Positions 63,071 to 64,000 of a DNA stretch of 64,000 bases are shown in pieces. How positions within the stretch are numbered: the stretch's first letter is position 1; the number at the start of each line of letters is the position of its first letter. A program made the translations under genes and the position numbers. Origin of the DNA: Sphingomonas arvum (GTDB taxonomy: Bacteria; Pseudomonadota; Alphaproteobacteria; Sphingomonadales; Sphingomonadaceae); assembly GCF_026013565.1 (NCBI RefSeq), contig NZ_JAPDOB010000002.1:558001-622000 (forward strand). Direction: 5' to 3'. The notes beneath the pieces are model-generated. The model did not search any database, was not told where the DNA came from, and saw only the letters and a program-made list of their open reading frames with translations.

Positions 63071-63978
63071 CGCGCCGCCTCCGGGAAGGCGGGGACTTTG
63101 GCGATATCGGCCGGCTCATGCTGGATCACCACGGTTGCTCCCATCTGCTTGGCCAGCGCCTCGAACTTGTCCATCGATTCCAGCGTCTGCGCCTTGTCGG
63201 TGTTGAACGGCGGCATCCCGCGCTTCGTCCGCGCGGGGGCGCCATGGTACAGGTCGCCGCTCAGCAGCACGTTCCCCGACGCGAGCTTGACCAGCAGTGA
63301 GTGGTGCCCCGGCGTATGCCCCGGCAGGTCGAGCATGACGACGCTTCCGTCGCCGAACACGTCCTTGTTGCCCTGGACGGCTTCAACCTGGCGGCCGCCG
63401 GTCAGCCATGGCTTCAGCGCGGACTGTGACATCTGGAAGAACGGGTCCTTCTTCGGCCCCTTCAGCGCGGCAAGGTCCGCCGCGCCGATCAGCAGCGTCG
63501 CGTCGGGAAACGCGTGCGCCTGGCCGACATGGTCTGCATGGTAATGGCTGATGCCGATCAGCCCGACCTGCTCGGGCCGCACCCCGCCGGCGGCCAGCTG
63601 GTCGACCAGCGAGCGGTCGAGCGTGGCCGTCTGCTGCCCCGGCTCGGTATAGGGATGCCCGACCATTGCGTCGGGAAAGCCGGTATCCCAGATCATCATG
63701 CGGTCGCCGTGCCGGATCAGGTAGCAGCTGTCGGTCAGGTCGTAGGCGCCGGGCGGGTAGACGCCGGCGCCGCTCGCAAAGCTCTTGTCCATGTTCAACA
63801 CGTGGATCTTGCCGCAGTCGAGCCGGCTAAGGCTGACCGGCGCGGCCGCCTTCGTGGCGGCAGGCGCCGCAGCGGCAGGCGCCGCCGCGTTGGCCGCCGC
63901 CTCGTTCGCCGGCGTCGCCGCCTTCTCTCCGCAGCCGGCCAGCGCCAGCACCGCCAGGGGCACAAGGAACGACTTCAT
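63067..63978 (-). CDS. MBL-fold lipoprotein, AHL-lactonase-like
   Basis: A 303-residue metallo-beta-lactamase-fold protein. ATG 63978 opens a lipoprotein signal with lipobox LALAGC (Cys16), then an Ala-rich linker. The metal motif is SHYHADHVGQ, with later LLSGDLYHG and the conserved PGHTPGHHS. This is the pattern of the N-acyl-homoserine-lactone lactonase family, though related proteins cleave other lactones. AGGAGGAG lies 8 bases before the ATG. No luxI/luxR genes are in the window. Confidence 0.87.
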   Translation of the reverse strand: MKSFLVPLAVLALAGCGEKAATPANEAAANAAAPAAAAPAATKAAAPVSLSRLDCGKIHVLNMDKSFASGAGVYPPGAYDLTDSCYLIRHGDRMMIWDTGFPDAMVGHPYTEPGQQTATLDRSLVDQLAAGGVRPEQVGLIGISHYHADHVGQAHAFPDATLLIGAADLAALKGPKKDPFFQMSQSALKPWLTGGRQVEAVQGNKDVFGDGSVVMLDLPGHTPGHHSLLVKLASGNVLLSGDLYHGAPARTKRGMPPFNTDKAQTLESMDKFEALAKQMGATVVIQHEPADIAKVPAFPEAAR

Positions 63979-64000
63979 GGGCGGCACTCCTCCTGTTCGC

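Overview
The window reads as a chromosomal segment of a high-GC alphaproteobacterium, most likely of the order Sphingomonadales. Supporting this are several alphaproteobacterial families (NDUFA12-like complex I subunit, DUF1476, DUF2155, the TIGR02300 FYDLN family, HWE-type sensor kinase), a sphingomonad-style outer-membrane barrel with a proline-rich tail, and many GTG/TTG starts. I saw no prophage, insertion sequence or CRISPR array. About 72 protein genes and 3 tRNAs are supported.

Layout. 1-10.4 kb: the start of serC with a structured leader, an M23 peptidase, an A-type Fe-S carrier, exonuclease III, a PilZ protein, a two-gene lipid unit (Tam41-like nucleotidyltransferase plus diacylglycerol kinase), lptF-lptG with a DsbA-like protein, a fatty acid desaturase and an RNase Z-like hydrolase. 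10.4-18.6 kb: an acetyltransferase-like protein, a hybrid histidine kinase, a secreted S1 protease, an acyltransferase, tRNA-Gly and a TonB-dependent receptor coupled to a small winged-helix/membrane protein. 18.6-27.2 kb: the NHEJ genes ku and ligD bracket a complete inner-membrane type I secretion pair and its serralysin-like protease.

27-39 kb: proline iminopeptidase, an outer-membrane barrel, rplQ, tRNA-Trp-secE-nusG, a fatty acyl-AMP ligase, recX, a double cold-shock-domain protein with a probable leaderless promoter, DUF192, NDUFA12, DUF2155, aat, arsC and a MASE1-PAS-HWE kinase. 39-49 kb: aroQ-accB-accC, thiS and thiG (split by an antisense gene), pcm with an erythromycin-esterase-like gene, a ThDP enzyme, cmk and tRNA-Ala. 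49-64 kb: Flp pilin, a class A penicillin-binding protein, an orphan peptide-binding lipoprotein, a RraB-like gene flanked by degenerate direct repeats, nadA, an MBL hydrolase, a glycosyltransferase, grxD-bolA-DUF1476, msrB, fasciclin, a lone ParS/MbcA-like protein, a quinone oxidoreductase and an AHL-lactonase-like lipoprotein.

The strongest unexplained signal is between the glycosyltransferase and grxD. A full-consensus sigma-54 promoter (59373-59389) points into a short stretch without a gene that contains two hairpins, one with an 11-bp perfect stem. It may make a sigma-54-dependent small RNA. Other leads are the Tam41-like/DAG-kinase pair, the two paralogous winged-helix plus membrane-tail proteins, the tRNA-Gly embedded between two long inverted repeats, and the repeat-flanked RraB-like gene.
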